A stretch of DNA of 64,000 nucleotides, from NCBI RefSeq assembly GCF_041020765.1, contig NZ_JBEUEJ010000009.1; one strand, given 5' to 3'. Position numbers and translations under genes: made by a program. The notes under the pieces were generated by a model that was given only the letters and a program-made list of their open reading frames with translations, was not told the origin of the DNA and ran no database searches. Positions 35,924 through 48,010 of this stretch are shown piece by piece (the stretch's first letter is position 1; each line of letters opens with the position of its first letter). This DNA comes from Kineococcus terrestris (GTDB lineage Bacteria > Actinomycetota > Actinomycetes > Actinomycetales > Kineococcaceae).

Positions 35924-35927
<4 letters not shown>
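34482..35927 (-). CDS. mak: Maltokinase (Pep2-type)
   Basis: Phosphorylates maltose to maltose-1-phosphate, the GlgE substrate. 481 residues. The N-terminal Mak cap domain begins DPLADLLADWAPRQRWFAHKGSAVRVERL; the kinase-like C-lobe carries VHGDYHLGQVLH (catalytic loop) and VLLDFEGEPLRPLAERSLPDLALRDVAGMLRSFDY (metal-binding DFE and substrate region). The GTG overlaps the treS stop by four bases, matching the known TreS-Mak complex. A ribosome binding site is not obvious, so translation is probably coupled. Confidence 0.95.
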
Positions 35928-37678
<1,751 letters not shown>

Positions 37679-37681
37679 GGC

Positions 37682-39712
<2,031 letters not shown>

Positions 39713-39900
39713 GTGCGGCAACCTACCGAGGACCGTGCCCGGCGTCGCGTCGTCGCGCCCGCCGGGACCGCACCCGGCTCCGGCGCGGTCCCGGCGGGCC
39801 CGGGGGTCCGCGCGGGTCCGCGCGGGCCCGCGGGGGACGGGGTGCGCCGGAGCGCCCGGAGGACTGCGCGCGGGCCCCCCGCGCGGCTACGTTGCTGACC
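39713..39900. promoter_or_regulatory. Divergent glgE-glgP promoter region
   Basis: TAGGTT on the minus strand (39720-39725) and TACGTT on the plus strand (39888-39893) each end seven bases before the facing GTG, so both transcripts look leaderless. The 160 bases between hold GC-rich repeats, including two copies of GGTCCGCGCG (from 39805). No clear operator is seen. Confidence 0.65.
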
Positions 39901-42465
39901 GTGAGAGCCATCCGCCGCTTCACCGTCCGCACCGTCCTGCCCGCGCCGCTGGCGCCGCTGGGGGACCTGGCGAGCAACCTGCGCTGGTCGTGGCACAAGC
40001 CCACCCGCGACCTGTTCGAGTCGATGGACCCGGCCGCCTGGCAGGCGGTCCACCGCGAGCCCGGCGCGCTGCTGGGTGCCCTGAGCACCGAACGCCTCGA
40101 GGCCCTGGCCGCGGACTCCGCGTTCGTCGCCCGCGTGGACGCGGCGGCGGCCGACCTGCGCACCTACCTGGAGCGGCCCGGCTGGTACGCGGGCCTGGGC
40201 GCGGACGCCCCCGCGGCGGTCGCCTACTTCTCGATGGAGTTCGGCATCACGGGCGCCCTGCCGCAGTACTCCGGCGGCCTGGGCATCCTCGCGGGCGACC
40301 ACCTGAAGTCCGCCAGCGACCTGGCCGTGCCGGTCGTGGGCGTCGGCCTGTTCTACGCCACCGGCTACTTCAAGCAGTCGCTCTCGCGCGACGGCTGGCA
40401 GCAGGAGACCTACCCGGTCCTCGACCCCGACGGCCTGCCGCTGTCGCTGCTGCGCGAGGACGACGGCACGCCCGCGAAGGTGTCCCTGGACCTGCCCGGC
40501 GGCCGGCGGCTCGTGGCGCACGTGTGGCGCGCGCAGGTCGGGCGGGTGCCGCTGCTGCTGCTGGACTCCGACGTGGAGGAGAACGACGAGGCGGCCCGCG
40601 GCATCACCGACCGCCTGTACGGCGGGGGCGGGGAGCACCGCCTGCAGCAGGAGCTGCTGTGCGGCGTGGGCGGCGTGCGCGCCCTGCGCCTGTGGTCGCG
40701 CCTGACCGGCGCTCCCGAGCCGGAGGCGTACCACACCAACGAGGGGCACGCCGGGTTCCAGGGCGTGGAGCGCATCGCCGAGCACGTGGCCCGCGGCCTG
40801 AGCTTCGAGGAGGCCCTGGAGGCGGTGCGCGCGGCCACCGTCTTCACCACGCACACCCCCGTGCCGGCCGGCATCGACCGCTTCGGCCGCGACCAGATCG
40901 AGCTGTACCTGGGCGCGCAGAACCCGCTGCCGGGCGTGCCCGTCGAGCGCGTCCTGGCCCTGGGGGCCGAGGACTACCCCGGCGGCGACCCGGGCGTGTT
41001 CAACATGGCCGTCATGGGCCTGCGGCTGGCGCAGCGCGCCAACGGCGTCTCCCAGCTGCACGGCGCCGTCTCCCGCGGCATGTTCGGCGGCCTGTGGCCG
41101 GGTTTCGACGCCCCCGAGGTCCCGATCTCCTCCATCACCAACGGCGTGCACGCCCCCACCTGGGTGGCGCCGGAGGTCATCGAGATGGGCAAGCAGTACA
41201 TCGGCCGCGAGCTGGTCGCCACCGGCGACGGCTTCGAGAAGGTCGACCAGGTGCCCGACGAGGAGGTGTGGCGCACCCGCCGCGTGCTGCGCGCCCGCCT
41301 CGTGGAGGACGCCCGCCGCCGCCTGCGCCTGTCGTGGCTGCAGCGCGGCGCCAGCGAGGCCGAGCTGGCGTGGACGCGGGAGGTCCTGGACCCCGACGTC
41401 CTCACCATCGGGTTCGCGCGCCGGGTGCCCACCTACAAGCGGCTCACGCTCATGCTGCGCGACCCCGAGCGGCTCAAGCGCCTGCTGCTGCACCCGCAGC
41501 GGCCCGTGCAGCTGGTGATCGCCGGCAAGTCGCACCCGGCCGACGAGACCGGCAAGCGCCTCATCCAGCAGATGGTGCGCTTCGCCGACGACCCCGAGGT
41601 CCGCCACCGCATCGTGTTCCTGCCCAACTACGACATCACGATGGCGCAGACCCTCTACCCGGGCTGCGACGTGTGGCTGAACAACCCGCTGCGCCCCTTC
41701 GAGGCGTGCGGGACCTCCGGCATGAAGTCCGCCCTCAACGGCGGGCTGAACCTGTCGATCCTCGACGGCTGGTGGGACGAGTGGTACGACGGCGGCAACG
41801 GCTGGGCCATCCCCACCGCCGACGGCGTCGACGACCCCGACCACCGCGACGACCTCGAGGCCGCGGCCCTGTACGACCTGGTGGAGAACTCCGTCGCCGC
41901 GCGCTTCTACGACCGCGACGAGCGCGGACTGCCCCCGCGCTGGCTGGAGATGGTCCGGCACACCCTGGCCTCGCTGGGCCCGAAGGTCCTGGCCAGCCGC
42001 ATGGTGCAGGACTACGTGCAGCAGCTGTACGTGCCCGCGGCCGCCGCCGGCCGCGCCGCGGCCGCGGGCTCGGCCGCCGGCGCCCGCGAGGTGGCGCGCT
42101 GGAAGGCCGGGGTGCGCGAGCAGTGGCCGCTGGTGCGCGTGGACCACGTGGAGTCCTCCGGCGTGGGCGACTCCGCCGAGGTGGGCGACGTGCTGCACGT
42201 GCGCAGCTTCGTCACCCTCGGCGCGCTGGAGCCGGGCGACGTGCAGGTGCAGGTCGTCCACGGGCGGGTCTCCGAGTCGGACGTGCTGACCCCCTCGGGC
42301 GTCGTCACGCTGCGGCACGCGGAGGCGTTCGGCGACGGCCGGCACCGCTTCGAGGGCGAGCTGTCCCTGCGCCAGACCGGGCCGTTCGGGTACACGGTGC
42401 GCGTGCTGCCGCAGCACCCCGGACTGGCCAACCCCGCGGAGCTCGGGCTGGTCGCCAACGCCTGA
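39901..42465 (+). CDS. glgP: Alpha-glucan (maltodextrin/glycogen) phosphorylase
   Basis: Releases glucose-1-phosphate from alpha-1,4-glucan. 854 residues from GTG 39901, seven bases after the TACGTT hexamer; a TTG nine bases upstream lies in that hexamer. The N-terminal DUF3417-type segment (LGDLASNLRWSWHKPTRDLFESMDP) marks the actinobacterial/thermophile class of phosphorylase rather than the E. coli type. Core motifs: YFSMEFGITGALPQYSGGLGILAGDHLKSASDL, EGHAGFQ, FTTHTPVPAG and GTSGMKSALNGGLNLSILDGWWDE, whose lysine binds PLP. A beta-type C-terminal domain ends the protein. Confidence 0.95.
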   Translation: MRAIRRFTVRTVLPAPLAPLGDLASNLRWSWHKPTRDLFESMDPAAWQAVHREPGALLGALSTERLEALAADSAFVARVDAAAADLRTYLERPGWYAGLGADAPAAVAYFSMEFGITGALPQYSGGLGILAGDHLKSASDLAVPVVGVGLFYATGYFKQSLSRDGWQQETYPVLDPDGLPLSLLREDDGTPAKVSLDLPGGRRLVAHVWRAQVGRVPLLLLDSDVEENDEAARGITDRLYGGGGEHRLQQELLCGVGGVRALRLWSRLTGAPEPEAYHTNEGHAGFQGVERIAEHVARGLSFEEALEAVRAATVFTTHTPVPAGIDRFGRDQIELYLGAQNPLPGVPVERVLALGAEDYPGGDPGVFNMAVMGLRLAQRANGVSQLHGAVSRGMFGGLWPGFDAPEVPISSITNGVHAPTWVAPEVIEMGKQYIGRELVATGDGFEKVDQVPDEEVWRTRRVLRARLVEDARRRLRLSWLQRGASEAELAWTREVLDPDVLTIGFARRVPTYKRLTLMLRDPERLKRLLLHPQRPVQLVIAGKSHPADETGKRLIQQMVRFADDPEVRHRIVFLPNYDITMAQTLYPGCDVWLNNPLRPFEACGTSGMKSALNGGLNLSILDGWWDEWYDGGNGWAIPTADGVDDPDHRDDLEAAALYDLVENSVAARFYDRDERGLPPRWLEMVRHTLASLGPKVLASRMVQDYVQQLYVPAAAAGRAAAAGSAAGAREVARWKAGVREQWPLVRVDHVESSGVGDSAEVGDVLHVRSFVTLGALEPGDVQVQVVHGRVSESDVLTPSGVVTLRHAEAFGDGRHRFEGELSLRQTGPFGYTVRVLPQHPGLANPAELGLVANA

Positions 42466-42483
42466 CGGGCCGGGCCTCCTCCG

Positions 42484-42519
42484 CCGGCTCCCTCCGCCGG
42501 TACCGGCGGAGGGGGCCGG
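42484..42519. terminator. Hairpin terminator after glgP
   Basis: Two 17-base arms (42484-42500 and 42503-42519) pair at 16 of 17 positions around a two-base TA loop, starting CCGGCTCCC and ending GGGGGCCGG. It lies between glgP and the convergent nucleotidyltransferase gene. Confidence 0.75.
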
Positions 42520-42563
42520 CGCGGGTCCGGCGCGGGTCCGGCGCGGGTCCGGCGCGGGTCCGG
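42520..42563. repeat. Four tandem copies of an 11-bp repeat
   Basis: CGCGGGTCCGG occurs four times head to tail (42520, 42531, 42542, 42553), directly against the terminator hairpin. The unit is close to one helical turn. Confidence 0.9.
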
Positions 42564-42575
42564 GAGGCCGCGGGC

Positions 42576-43178
42576 TCAGTCCCCCCGGGGGTGCCCGGGC
42601 GGGTAGCGGGTGCCGGCCGGCAGGGCGTCCGGGGTGTCCGCGTCCCGCAGCGCGCCGGCGACCTCCACCTGCCGGCACCCCCGGCGCAGCAGCTCGCGCA
42701 GCCCCGCCCCGGACGCGGCGCACTGCGCCGCGCGGTCCCAGTGCCGGTGCCCCAGGAGCACCGGGTGCCCGCCGCGGCCCCGCCACCCGGCGCGCACGAG
42801 CGCGTCCGAGGGGTCCGGCGCGGCGGCCTCCAGCACCCGGCCCACGTCGGCCGCGGTGACGTCCGGCAGGTCCACCAGCGTCAGCAGCAGCGCCCGCGCG
42901 CCCACGGCCCGCCCGTGGCGCAGCGCCGCCAGGACGCCCTCTCCCAGGCCGCGGCGCCAGCCCGGCACCTCGAGCACGTCCACCCCGTCCGGCAGGCCGG
43001 CGCGGACCTCGTCCGCGGCGGCGCCGACGGTGACGGCGACCGGCGCGCAGCCGCCGGCGCGCAGCACCCCCGCCGCGCGGGCCGCCCAGCCGGTGCCGTC
43101 CTCCGTGCGCAGCAGCGCCTTGGGCGCCCCCGCGCGCGTGCCGGCACCCGCTGCGAGCACCACGCCCAGGACCGCCAC
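42576..43178 (-). CDS. MobA-like NTP transferase, probable molybdenum cofactor cytidylyltransferase
   Basis: 200 residues with the NTP_transf_3 pattern: VLGVVLAAGAGTRAGAPKALLRTEDG at the nucleotide site, VDLPDVTAADVGRVL with the metal-binding Asp, and RGRGGHPVLLGHRHWD. MocA/MobA relatives add CMP or GMP to molybdopterin. Next to a xanthine dehydrogenase operon a cytidylyltransferase (MocA-like) role is the best inference, since XDH-family enzymes use the cytosine dinucleotide or the plain cofactor. GTG 43178 is a tentative start; no ribosome binding site is clear. Divergent from uraD. Confidence 0.8.
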   Translation of the reverse strand: MAVLGVVLAAGAGTRAGAPKALLRTEDGTGWAARAAGVLRAGGCAPVAVTVGAAADEVRAGLPDGVDVLEVPGWRRGLGEGVLAALRHGRAVGARALLLTLVDLPDVTAADVGRVLEAAAPDPSDALVRAGWRGRGGHPVLLGHRHWDRAAQCAASGAGLRELLRRGCRQVEVAGALRDADTPDALPAGTRYPPGHPRGD

Positions 43179-43243
43179 GCGCCCATCCCACCACCCCGGC
43201 CGCGGCGCCGCGGCCACCCGCGGGCGAGCGCGGGAGCGGACGT

Positions 43244-43368
43244 GTTTCCGGCGGGTTTCCGGCGGGTTCCGCGGGCCGCACCGCTTGGTGGTTCCGACGA
43301 CGCCGCGCGCCCGGGCCACCGGAACGTTGGAGGTCCGGCCGCTGCGCCGCGCCGCCCCGGCCCGGAAC
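43244..43368. promoter_or_regulatory. Cluster of TTCCG/CGGAA motifs upstream of uraD
   Basis: GTTTCCGGCGG occurs twice in tandem (43244-43254, 43255-43265), followed by a degenerate third copy. Further on are GTTCCG (from 43291), CGGAAC (near 43320) and CGGAAC (43363-43368). The spacing of the first copies is 11 bases, one helical turn. It is a credible multi-site regulator platform for the divergent nucleotidyltransferase and uraD genes. Confidence 0.5.
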
Positions 43369-43401
43369 ACTGGCCGTCCCCCACCCGCAGGAGGACCCGT
43401 G

Positions 43402-43926
43402 GTGAGCACCACCGAGCGGGGCGCTCGCGGCCCCGCCGCCGTGAACGCCCTCCCCGACGACGAGTTCCGCGACCTGCTGCTGTCCTGCTGCCGCGCCCCC
43501 CGGTGGGCCGACGCCCTGGTGGCGCAGCGCCCGTTCGCCACCGCGACCGCGCTGCTGGACGCCGCCGACGCGGAGCTGGCCGCCACCGCCGAGGAGGACG
43601 TGGACGCCGCGCTGGCGGCCCACCCCCGCATCGGGGAACGGTCGGCGGAGGCGTCCTCGCGCCGCGAGCAGGCCGCGGCCCTGGCCGCCGACCCGGCCGT
43701 GCTCGAGGAGCTCGCCGCCGGCAACCGCGCCTACGAGGCCCGCTTCGGCCACGTGTACCTGGTGCGCGCGGCCGGCCGCGGGGCGGAGGAGCTGCTGGCG
43801 CTGCTGCGCTCCCGGCTGGGCAACGACCCGGCCACCGAGCGCGCCGTGCTGCGCCGCGAGCTCGCGCAGATCACCCGCCTGCGGCTGGAGCGGGTGCTGG
43901 CCGGCGCCCCCGGACCGATGTCGTGA
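43402..43926 (+). CDS. uraD: OHCU decarboxylase
   Basis: Decarboxylates 2-oxo-4-hydroxy-4-carboxy-5-ureidoimidazoline to S-allantoin, the third urate-degradation step. 174 residues, all helical: NALPDDEFRDLLLSCCRAPRWADALVAQRPF, then HPRIGER, the family's substrate-site motif, and a C-terminal LRRELAQITRLRLERVL. Of two adjacent GTG codons I chose 43402, seven bases after AGGAGG; 43399 would be only four bases away. First gene of uraD-uraH-uox-guaD; it overlaps uraH by four bases. Confidence 0.94.
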   Translation: MSTTERGARGPAAVNALPDDEFRDLLLSCCRAPRWADALVAQRPFATATALLDAADAELAATAEEDVDAALAAHPRIGERSAEASSRREQAAALAADPAVLEELAAGNRAYEARFGHVYLVRAAGRGAEELLALLRSRLGNDPATERAVLRRELAQITRLRLERVLAGAPGPMS

Positions 43927-44246
43927 CGACCCTGTCCACCCACGTCCTCGACGCCGTCACCGGCACCCCCGCGGCCGGTGTCGGCCTCGTCCTCACCGGC
44001 CCCGGCGGCGACGTCCTGGCGCGGGGCCGCACCGACGGCGACGGCCGCGCCGGCCTGGGCGCCGACCTCGGGGCCGGGCCGCACCGGCTGGCGTTCGCCA
44101 CGGGGGAGTGGTTCGCCGCCGCCGGGCGCGAGACGTTCCACCCGGAGGTCGTCGTCGCCTTCACCGTCACCGCGGACGGGCCCGCGCACCTGCACGTGCC
44201 CCTGCTGCTGTCGCCCTTCGCCTACTCCACCTACCGCGGGAGCTGA
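43923..44246 (+). CDS. uraH: 5-hydroxyisourate hydrolase (transthyretin-like)
   Basis: Hydrolyses 5-hydroxyisourate to OHCU, the second urate step. 107 residues. The N-terminal LSTHVLDAVTGTPAAGV has the conserved active-site histidine, the middle has FHPEVVVAFTV, and the C-terminus is YRGS, the tetrapeptide that separates hydroxyisourate hydrolases from true transthyretins. The GTG overlaps the uraD stop, and the uox gene starts two bases after its stop. Confidence 0.96.
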   Translation: MTTLSTHVLDAVTGTPAAGVGLVLTGPGGDVLARGRTDGDGRAGLGADLGAGPHRLAFATGEWFAAAGRETFHPEVVVAFTVTADGPAHLHVPLLLSPFAYSTYRGS

Positions 44247-44248
44247 CC

Positions 44249-45148
44249 GTGCCGATCGTGCTGGCGGACCACCGCTACGGCAAGGCCGAGAACCGGGTCG
44301 TCCGCTTCCGGCGGGACACCGCGCGCCACGAGGTCGTCGACCTGAACGTCACGACGACGCTGCGCGGTGACTTCGCCGACGCGTACCTGCGCGGGGACCA
44401 GTCGAAGGTCCTGCCCACGGACTCGCAGAAGAACACGGCGTACGCCTACGCCGCCGCGGACGGCGCCAGCACCGTCGAGGGGTACGCGCTGGCCCTCGCC
44501 CGCCACTTCGTCGACGACGTGGCCCCGGTCAGCGCCGCGCGCGTCGACGTCGAGGCCTACCCGTGGACGCGGGCGCGGGTCGGCGGCACCGAGCACGACC
44601 ACACCTGGGTGCGCTCCGGCCCCGAGGTCCGCACGGCCGCCGCCGTCGTCAGCGACGAGGGCGGGGACCGGGTCGTCCACCTGCTGGCCGGCCTGAAGGA
44701 CCTCACGCTGCTGAAGTCCACCGGCTCGGAGTTCCGGGGTTTCCTCGTCGACGGGTACACGACCCTGCCGGAGGCGGAGGACCGGGTGCTGGCGACGTCC
44801 CTGGACGTGACGTGGCGCTACGCCCCGGCGGCCGTGGCGGACGGGTTCGACGTCGACGCCGCGCACGCGCGGGTCCGCGAGGCGGTGGTCGAGCAGTTCG
44901 CGACGCTGCGCTCCCTGGCCCTGCAGCAGACGCTGTGGCACATGGGCCGCTGCGCCCTGGAACGCGTCCCCGAGGCGGTCGAGGTCCGGCTGTCGGCGCC
45001 GAACAAGCACCACTTCGCCTACGACGTGGCGCGCTTCGGCGTCCCGGACCGCGGCGAGGTGTTCCACGCCGACGACCGCCCCTACGGGCTCATCCGGGCC
45101 GTCGTCGCGAACGACGAGTTCCCCGCGGCGCCGGAGGCGTGGGCGTGA
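44249..45148 (+). CDS. uox: Urate oxidase (uricase)
   Basis: Cofactor-free oxidation of urate to 5-hydroxyisourate, releasing H2O2. 299 residues with two T-fold halves: DHRYGKAENRVVRF, LPTDSQKNTAYAYA (the active-site Thr and Asp region), VDVEAYPWTRARV, then LKSTGSEFRGFLVDGYTTLPEAEDRVLATSLDVTWRY and the family hallmark NKHHFAYDV. The full route urate to S-allantoin is thus in three overlapping or abutting genes. GTG 44249. The stop overlaps the deaminase start by four bases. Confidence 0.97.
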   Translation: MPIVLADHRYGKAENRVVRFRRDTARHEVVDLNVTTTLRGDFADAYLRGDQSKVLPTDSQKNTAYAYAAADGASTVEGYALALARHFVDDVAPVSAARVDVEAYPWTRARVGGTEHDHTWVRSGPEVRTAAAVVSDEGGDRVVHLLAGLKDLTLLKSTGSEFRGFLVDGYTTLPEAEDRVLATSLDVTWRYAPAAVADGFDVDAAHARVREAVVEQFATLRSLALQQTLWHMGRCALERVPEAVEVRLSAPNKHHFAYDVARFGVPDRGEVFHADDRPYGLIRAVVANDEFPAAPEAWA

Positions 45149-45642
45149 GCGGCGTGGGCGTGAACGGCGTGGAGGGTGCGGACGCGCGCTTCCTGGACCG
45201 GGCCGTGGAGCTGGCGACGCGCAACGTCGCCGAGGGCGGCGGCCCGTTCGGCGCCGTGCTCGTGCGCGACGGGCAGCTGCTGGCGACGGGCCAGAACCGG
45301 GTCACCCGCGACAACGACCCCACCGCCCACGCCGAGGTGCAGGCCATCCGGGACGCGTGCCGGCGCACCGGCACGTTCTCCCTGCACGGCAGCACCCTGT
45401 ACTCCAGCTGCGAGCCGTGCCCGATGTGCCTGGCCTCCTCGCTGTGGGCGCGGGTGGACCGCGTCGTGTACGCCGCCGACCGCCACGACGCCGCCCGCGG
45501 GGGTTTCGACGACCGGACCTTCTACGAGCTGTTCTCCACCGACCGGGCCTCGTGGTCGACCGCCGTGCTCCAGCGGCGCACGGCCACCGCCACCGACCCC
45601 TTCGACGCGTGGCTGACCAGCACCGCGCGCGTCGACTACTGA
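45145..45642 (+). CDS. guaD: Guanine deaminase-type CDA-fold enzyme
   Basis: 165 residues, cytidine-deaminase superfamily. The zinc site is visible as HAE in NDPTAHAEVQAIRDAC and P-C-x-x-C in SSCEPCPMCLASSLWARVDRVVYA. The small Bacillus-type guanine deaminase has this size and the C-terminal F/Y-rich tail (DPFDAWLTSTARVDY). Guanine to xanthine fits the neighbours; other nucleobase deamination is possible. The N-terminus encodes Gly-Val repeats (SGVGVNGVEG) from reiterated GGCGTG. GTG overlaps the uox stop; the 3' end overlaps pucR tail-to-tail by seven bases. Confidence 0.85.
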   Translation: MSGVGVNGVEGADARFLDRAVELATRNVAEGGGPFGAVLVRDGQLLATGQNRVTRDNDPTAHAEVQAIRDACRRTGTFSLHGSTLYSSCEPCPMCLASSLWARVDRVVYAADRHDAARGGFDDRTFYELFSTDRASWSTAVLQRRTATATDPFDAWLTSTARVDY

Positions 45643-47144
45643 GGGGCCCCGCCGTGCCCGTCCGGGAGAACGCCGGGACCGCCGGGGTCGTCGTGCCCGT
45701 CGAGGTCGTCGTGCAGCCGCAGGGCCACGTGCACGTCGGCGAGGTCGGCGACGTCGCGCAGGTCCCGGCCGAGCAGCTCCTCCAGGCGGCCCACCCGGTA
45801 CCGGACGGTGTTCTGGTGCACGTGCAGGGCCTGCGCGGTGCGGGTGGGCGAGAGGCCGTGGCGCAGGTGCGCGCGCAGCGTGGTGAGCAGCTCGCCGTCG
45901 CCCAGGACCGGCCCCAGCACGCGGCGCGCGAACGCGGCGCGCTCGCGGGCCGGGACGGTGCGCAGCAGGTCCACGACCGTGCCGGTGGCGCTGTCCTGCA
46001 CGACGGCGACGGGACCCGCGGTCCGCTCGTGCGCGGCGGCCAGCGCGCGACGGGCGCCGGCCACCGCGTCCTCGCCCCCCTCGCCGGCGCGGCTGACACC
46101 GACGAGCAGCCGACGGGCGCCGAGGGAGGGCGCCAGGCGCGCCAGGCGCCGGCGCAGCAGCGCGAGCAGGTCGGGGCGGCTCTGGACGACGGCGGTGGCA
46201 CCGCTGGAGGTGACCTGCACCCGGTGCGGCACGTCGGCCAGGGCGTCGGCCAGCGCGCGCGCGGACCACGCCCCGCCGGCCAGGGCCACCACGACGTCGC
46301 CCCGCGGGGCCGGCGGTGCCGCGGCCGTGCGGCGGTGCACCGCGACCGCCCCGGCGAGCGCGTCCAGCAGCGCGCCCGCCGCGGCGGGGGCGCCGGCGTC
46401 GGTGAGCACCCACCAGCGCTCGGCGGGGTCCTCGGCGGCCACCGGCCGCACCTGCGCCGCACCGGCCACCAGGTGCACCAGCGCCGGGGCGGCGGCCGCG
46501 CGCGCCCCGGCGCGCACGGCGTCGTCGACCTCGTCCTCGCGCAGCGGCACCGGTCCGGGCACCACCTGCCGGCCGGTGGCCGACAGCACGCGCACGGGGC
46601 CGCCCACGTGCGCGGCGACGTCCTCGGCCTGCTCGGCCACCGGGCGCCCCTCGGCCAGGCCGCGCAGCAGCCGCAGCAGGGCGCCGTCGTCGGCCGGCCC
46701 GGTGCCCGCACCCCCGCCCGCACCCCCGCCCGTCCCCGGCGCGACGGCGGCGGCCACGCGCGCGCTGACCTGGTGGAACGGCAGGTCGGCGGGCACCGCG
46801 AAGACGGGCAGCCGGTGGCGGCGGGCGGCCAGCACGACGTCCTCGGGCACCTCCCCGAGCAGGCCCTCGCCGACCGCGAGGGCGCTGGCCCCGGCGTCGG
46901 CGACCGCGGCGACGAAGCGCTCGCTGTCGCCCTCGTCGCGGCGCCACGCCAGGCCGGTGAGCACCAGGTGGGCCACGCCGACGTAGCGGCCGGGCTCGAG
47001 CAGGTCCACGGTGCTGGTGCCGGTGACGGGCCGCTGCAGCGCCGCCGCTTCCCCCGCGATCATCCGCAGCCCGGCGCCCGGGCCCGCGGACCCGTCGCCG
47101 TCCGGTCCCGGCAGCAGGTCGCGGACCCGCACACGCACCTCCAC
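45636..47144 (-). CDS. pucR: PucR-family purine catabolism regulator
   Basis: 502 residues. The N-terminal PUR sensor domain (residues about 6-125; VRDLLPGPDG, RYVGVAHLVLTGLAWRRD, LPVFAVPADLPFHQVSARV) and the C-terminal PucR helix-turn-helix (RTVPARERAAFARRVLGPVLGDGELLTTLRAHLRHGLSPTRTAQALHVHQNTVRYRVGRLEELLGRDL) are both present, with a GGDEF-like middle. A Gly/Ala-rich linker lies near residue 135. It is sandwiched between the two plus-strand catabolic operons and is divergent from the xdh chain across only 23 bases. The start GTG 47144 is uncertain by a few codons. Confidence 0.92.
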   Translation of the reverse strand: MEVRVRVRDLLPGPDGDGSAGPGAGLRMIAGEAAALQRPVTGTSTVDLLEPGRYVGVAHLVLTGLAWRRDEGDSERFVAAVADAGASALAVGEGLLGEVPEDVVLAARRHRLPVFAVPADLPFHQVSARVAAAVAPGTGGGAGGGAGTGPADDGALLRLLRGLAEGRPVAEQAEDVAAHVGGPVRVLSATGRQVVPGPVPLREDEVDDAVRAGARAAAAPALVHLVAGAAQVRPVAAEDPAERWWVLTDAGAPAAAGALLDALAGAVAVHRRTAAAPPAPRGDVVVALAGGAWSARALADALADVPHRVQVTSSGATAVVQSRPDLLALLRRRLARLAPSLGARRLLVGVSRAGEGGEDAVAGARRALAAAHERTAGPVAVVQDSATGTVVDLLRTVPARERAAFARRVLGPVLGDGELLTTLRAHLRHGLSPTRTAQALHVHQNTVRYRVGRLEELLGRDLRDVADLADVHVALRLHDDLDGHDDPGGPGVLPDGHGGAPQ

Positions 47145-47167
47145 CGTCTCGAGGGGGGCTCGCGCCC

Positions 47168-48010
47168 GTGGACCTGAACGCGGTCGAGGACATCATCCCC
47201 GTGCGGGACCGCGCCGCGCTGGCCCGGGCGCACACCGGCGCGGCCGGCACCGCCGTCCTGGCCGGGGGCACCTGGCTGTTCTCCTGCGAGCAGCCGCACC
47301 TGCGCGTTCTGGTGGACCTGACCGCCATGGGCTGGGAGCCGTGGACGGTCTCGGCGCGGGGCCTGCGCCTGGCCGCGACCTGCCCGGTGGCCGAGCTGGC
47401 CGCCGTCCCGGCCCGCCCGGGCTGGGCGGCGCACCCGCTGCTGCGCTGGTGCGTGCGGGCGCTGCTGGCCTCCTCCGCGGTGCGGTCGGTGGCCACCGTC
47501 GGCGGCAACCTGTGCACGGCGCTGCCGGCGGGCGCGGTCACCTCCCTCGCGGTCGCCCTCGACGGCGCGGTGGAGCTGTGGGGCCCGGACGGCTCCACCC
47601 GGCACCTGCCGGTCGAGGAGCTCGTGGTGGGTGACGGGCGGACCGCGCTGCGGCCGGGGGAGGTGGTCCGGGCGCTCGACCTGCCCGAGCGGGCGCTGCG
47701 CGGGCGCACCGCCTCCCGCCGCACCTGCCTGCAGCGGCTGGGCCGCTCGGCGTCGCTGGTGACCGCCCGCGCCGACGAGGACGGCGCGTTCACGCTCGCG
47801 GTGACGGCGGCGACGTCGCGCCCGGTGGTGCTGCGCTGGCCGGCCGCCCCGCCGGCCGGGCGGGCGGTGCGCGACGTGCGCGCGGCCGTGCAGGAGGGGC
47901 CGGGGTGGTTCTCCGACGTGCACGGCGACCCGGACTGGCGGTGCGCGGTGACGCTGCGCAGCGTCGCCGAGGTCGTCGAGGAGCTGGACCGGCCGGGAGG
48001 TGCCTCGTGA
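47168..48010 (+). CDS. Xanthine dehydrogenase FAD-binding subunit
   Basis: 280 residues. FAD_binding_5 domain (VLAGGTWLFSCEQPHLRVLVDLTAMG; SSAVRSVATVGGNLCTALPAGAVTSLAVALDG) followed by the CO-dehydrogenase flavoprotein C-terminal domain. This subunit passes electrons from the Fe-S clusters to NAD+. The A-T-V-G-G-N-L segment is the classic FAD-contact loop. GTG 47168 with a weak GAGGGG upstream; its promoter must lie in the 23-base gap or inside the 5' end of pucR. The stop overlaps the next start (GTGA). Confidence 0.9.
   Translation: MDLNAVEDIIPVRDRAALARAHTGAAGTAVLAGGTWLFSCEQPHLRVLVDLTAMGWEPWTVSARGLRLAATCPVAELAAVPARPGWAAHPLLRWCVRALLASSAVRSVATVGGNLCTALPAGAVTSLAVALDGAVELWGPDGSTRHLPVEELVVGDGRTALRPGEVVRALDLPERALRGRTASRRTCLQRLGRSASLVTARADEDGAFTLAVTAATSRPVVLRWPAAPPAGRAVRDVRAAVQEGPGWFSDVHGDPDWRCAVTLRSVAEVVEELDRPGGAS

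Noticed and set aside
39713..39721. TTG 39721 as the glgE start
   Set aside because: It overlaps the TAGGTT promoter hexamer; GTG 39712 is correctly spaced.
39775..39880. GC-rich repeats before glgP as an origin, CRISPR or mobile element remnant
   Set aside because: Only short 10-base duplications in a GC-biased intergenic region; no spacer regularity, ends or transposase.
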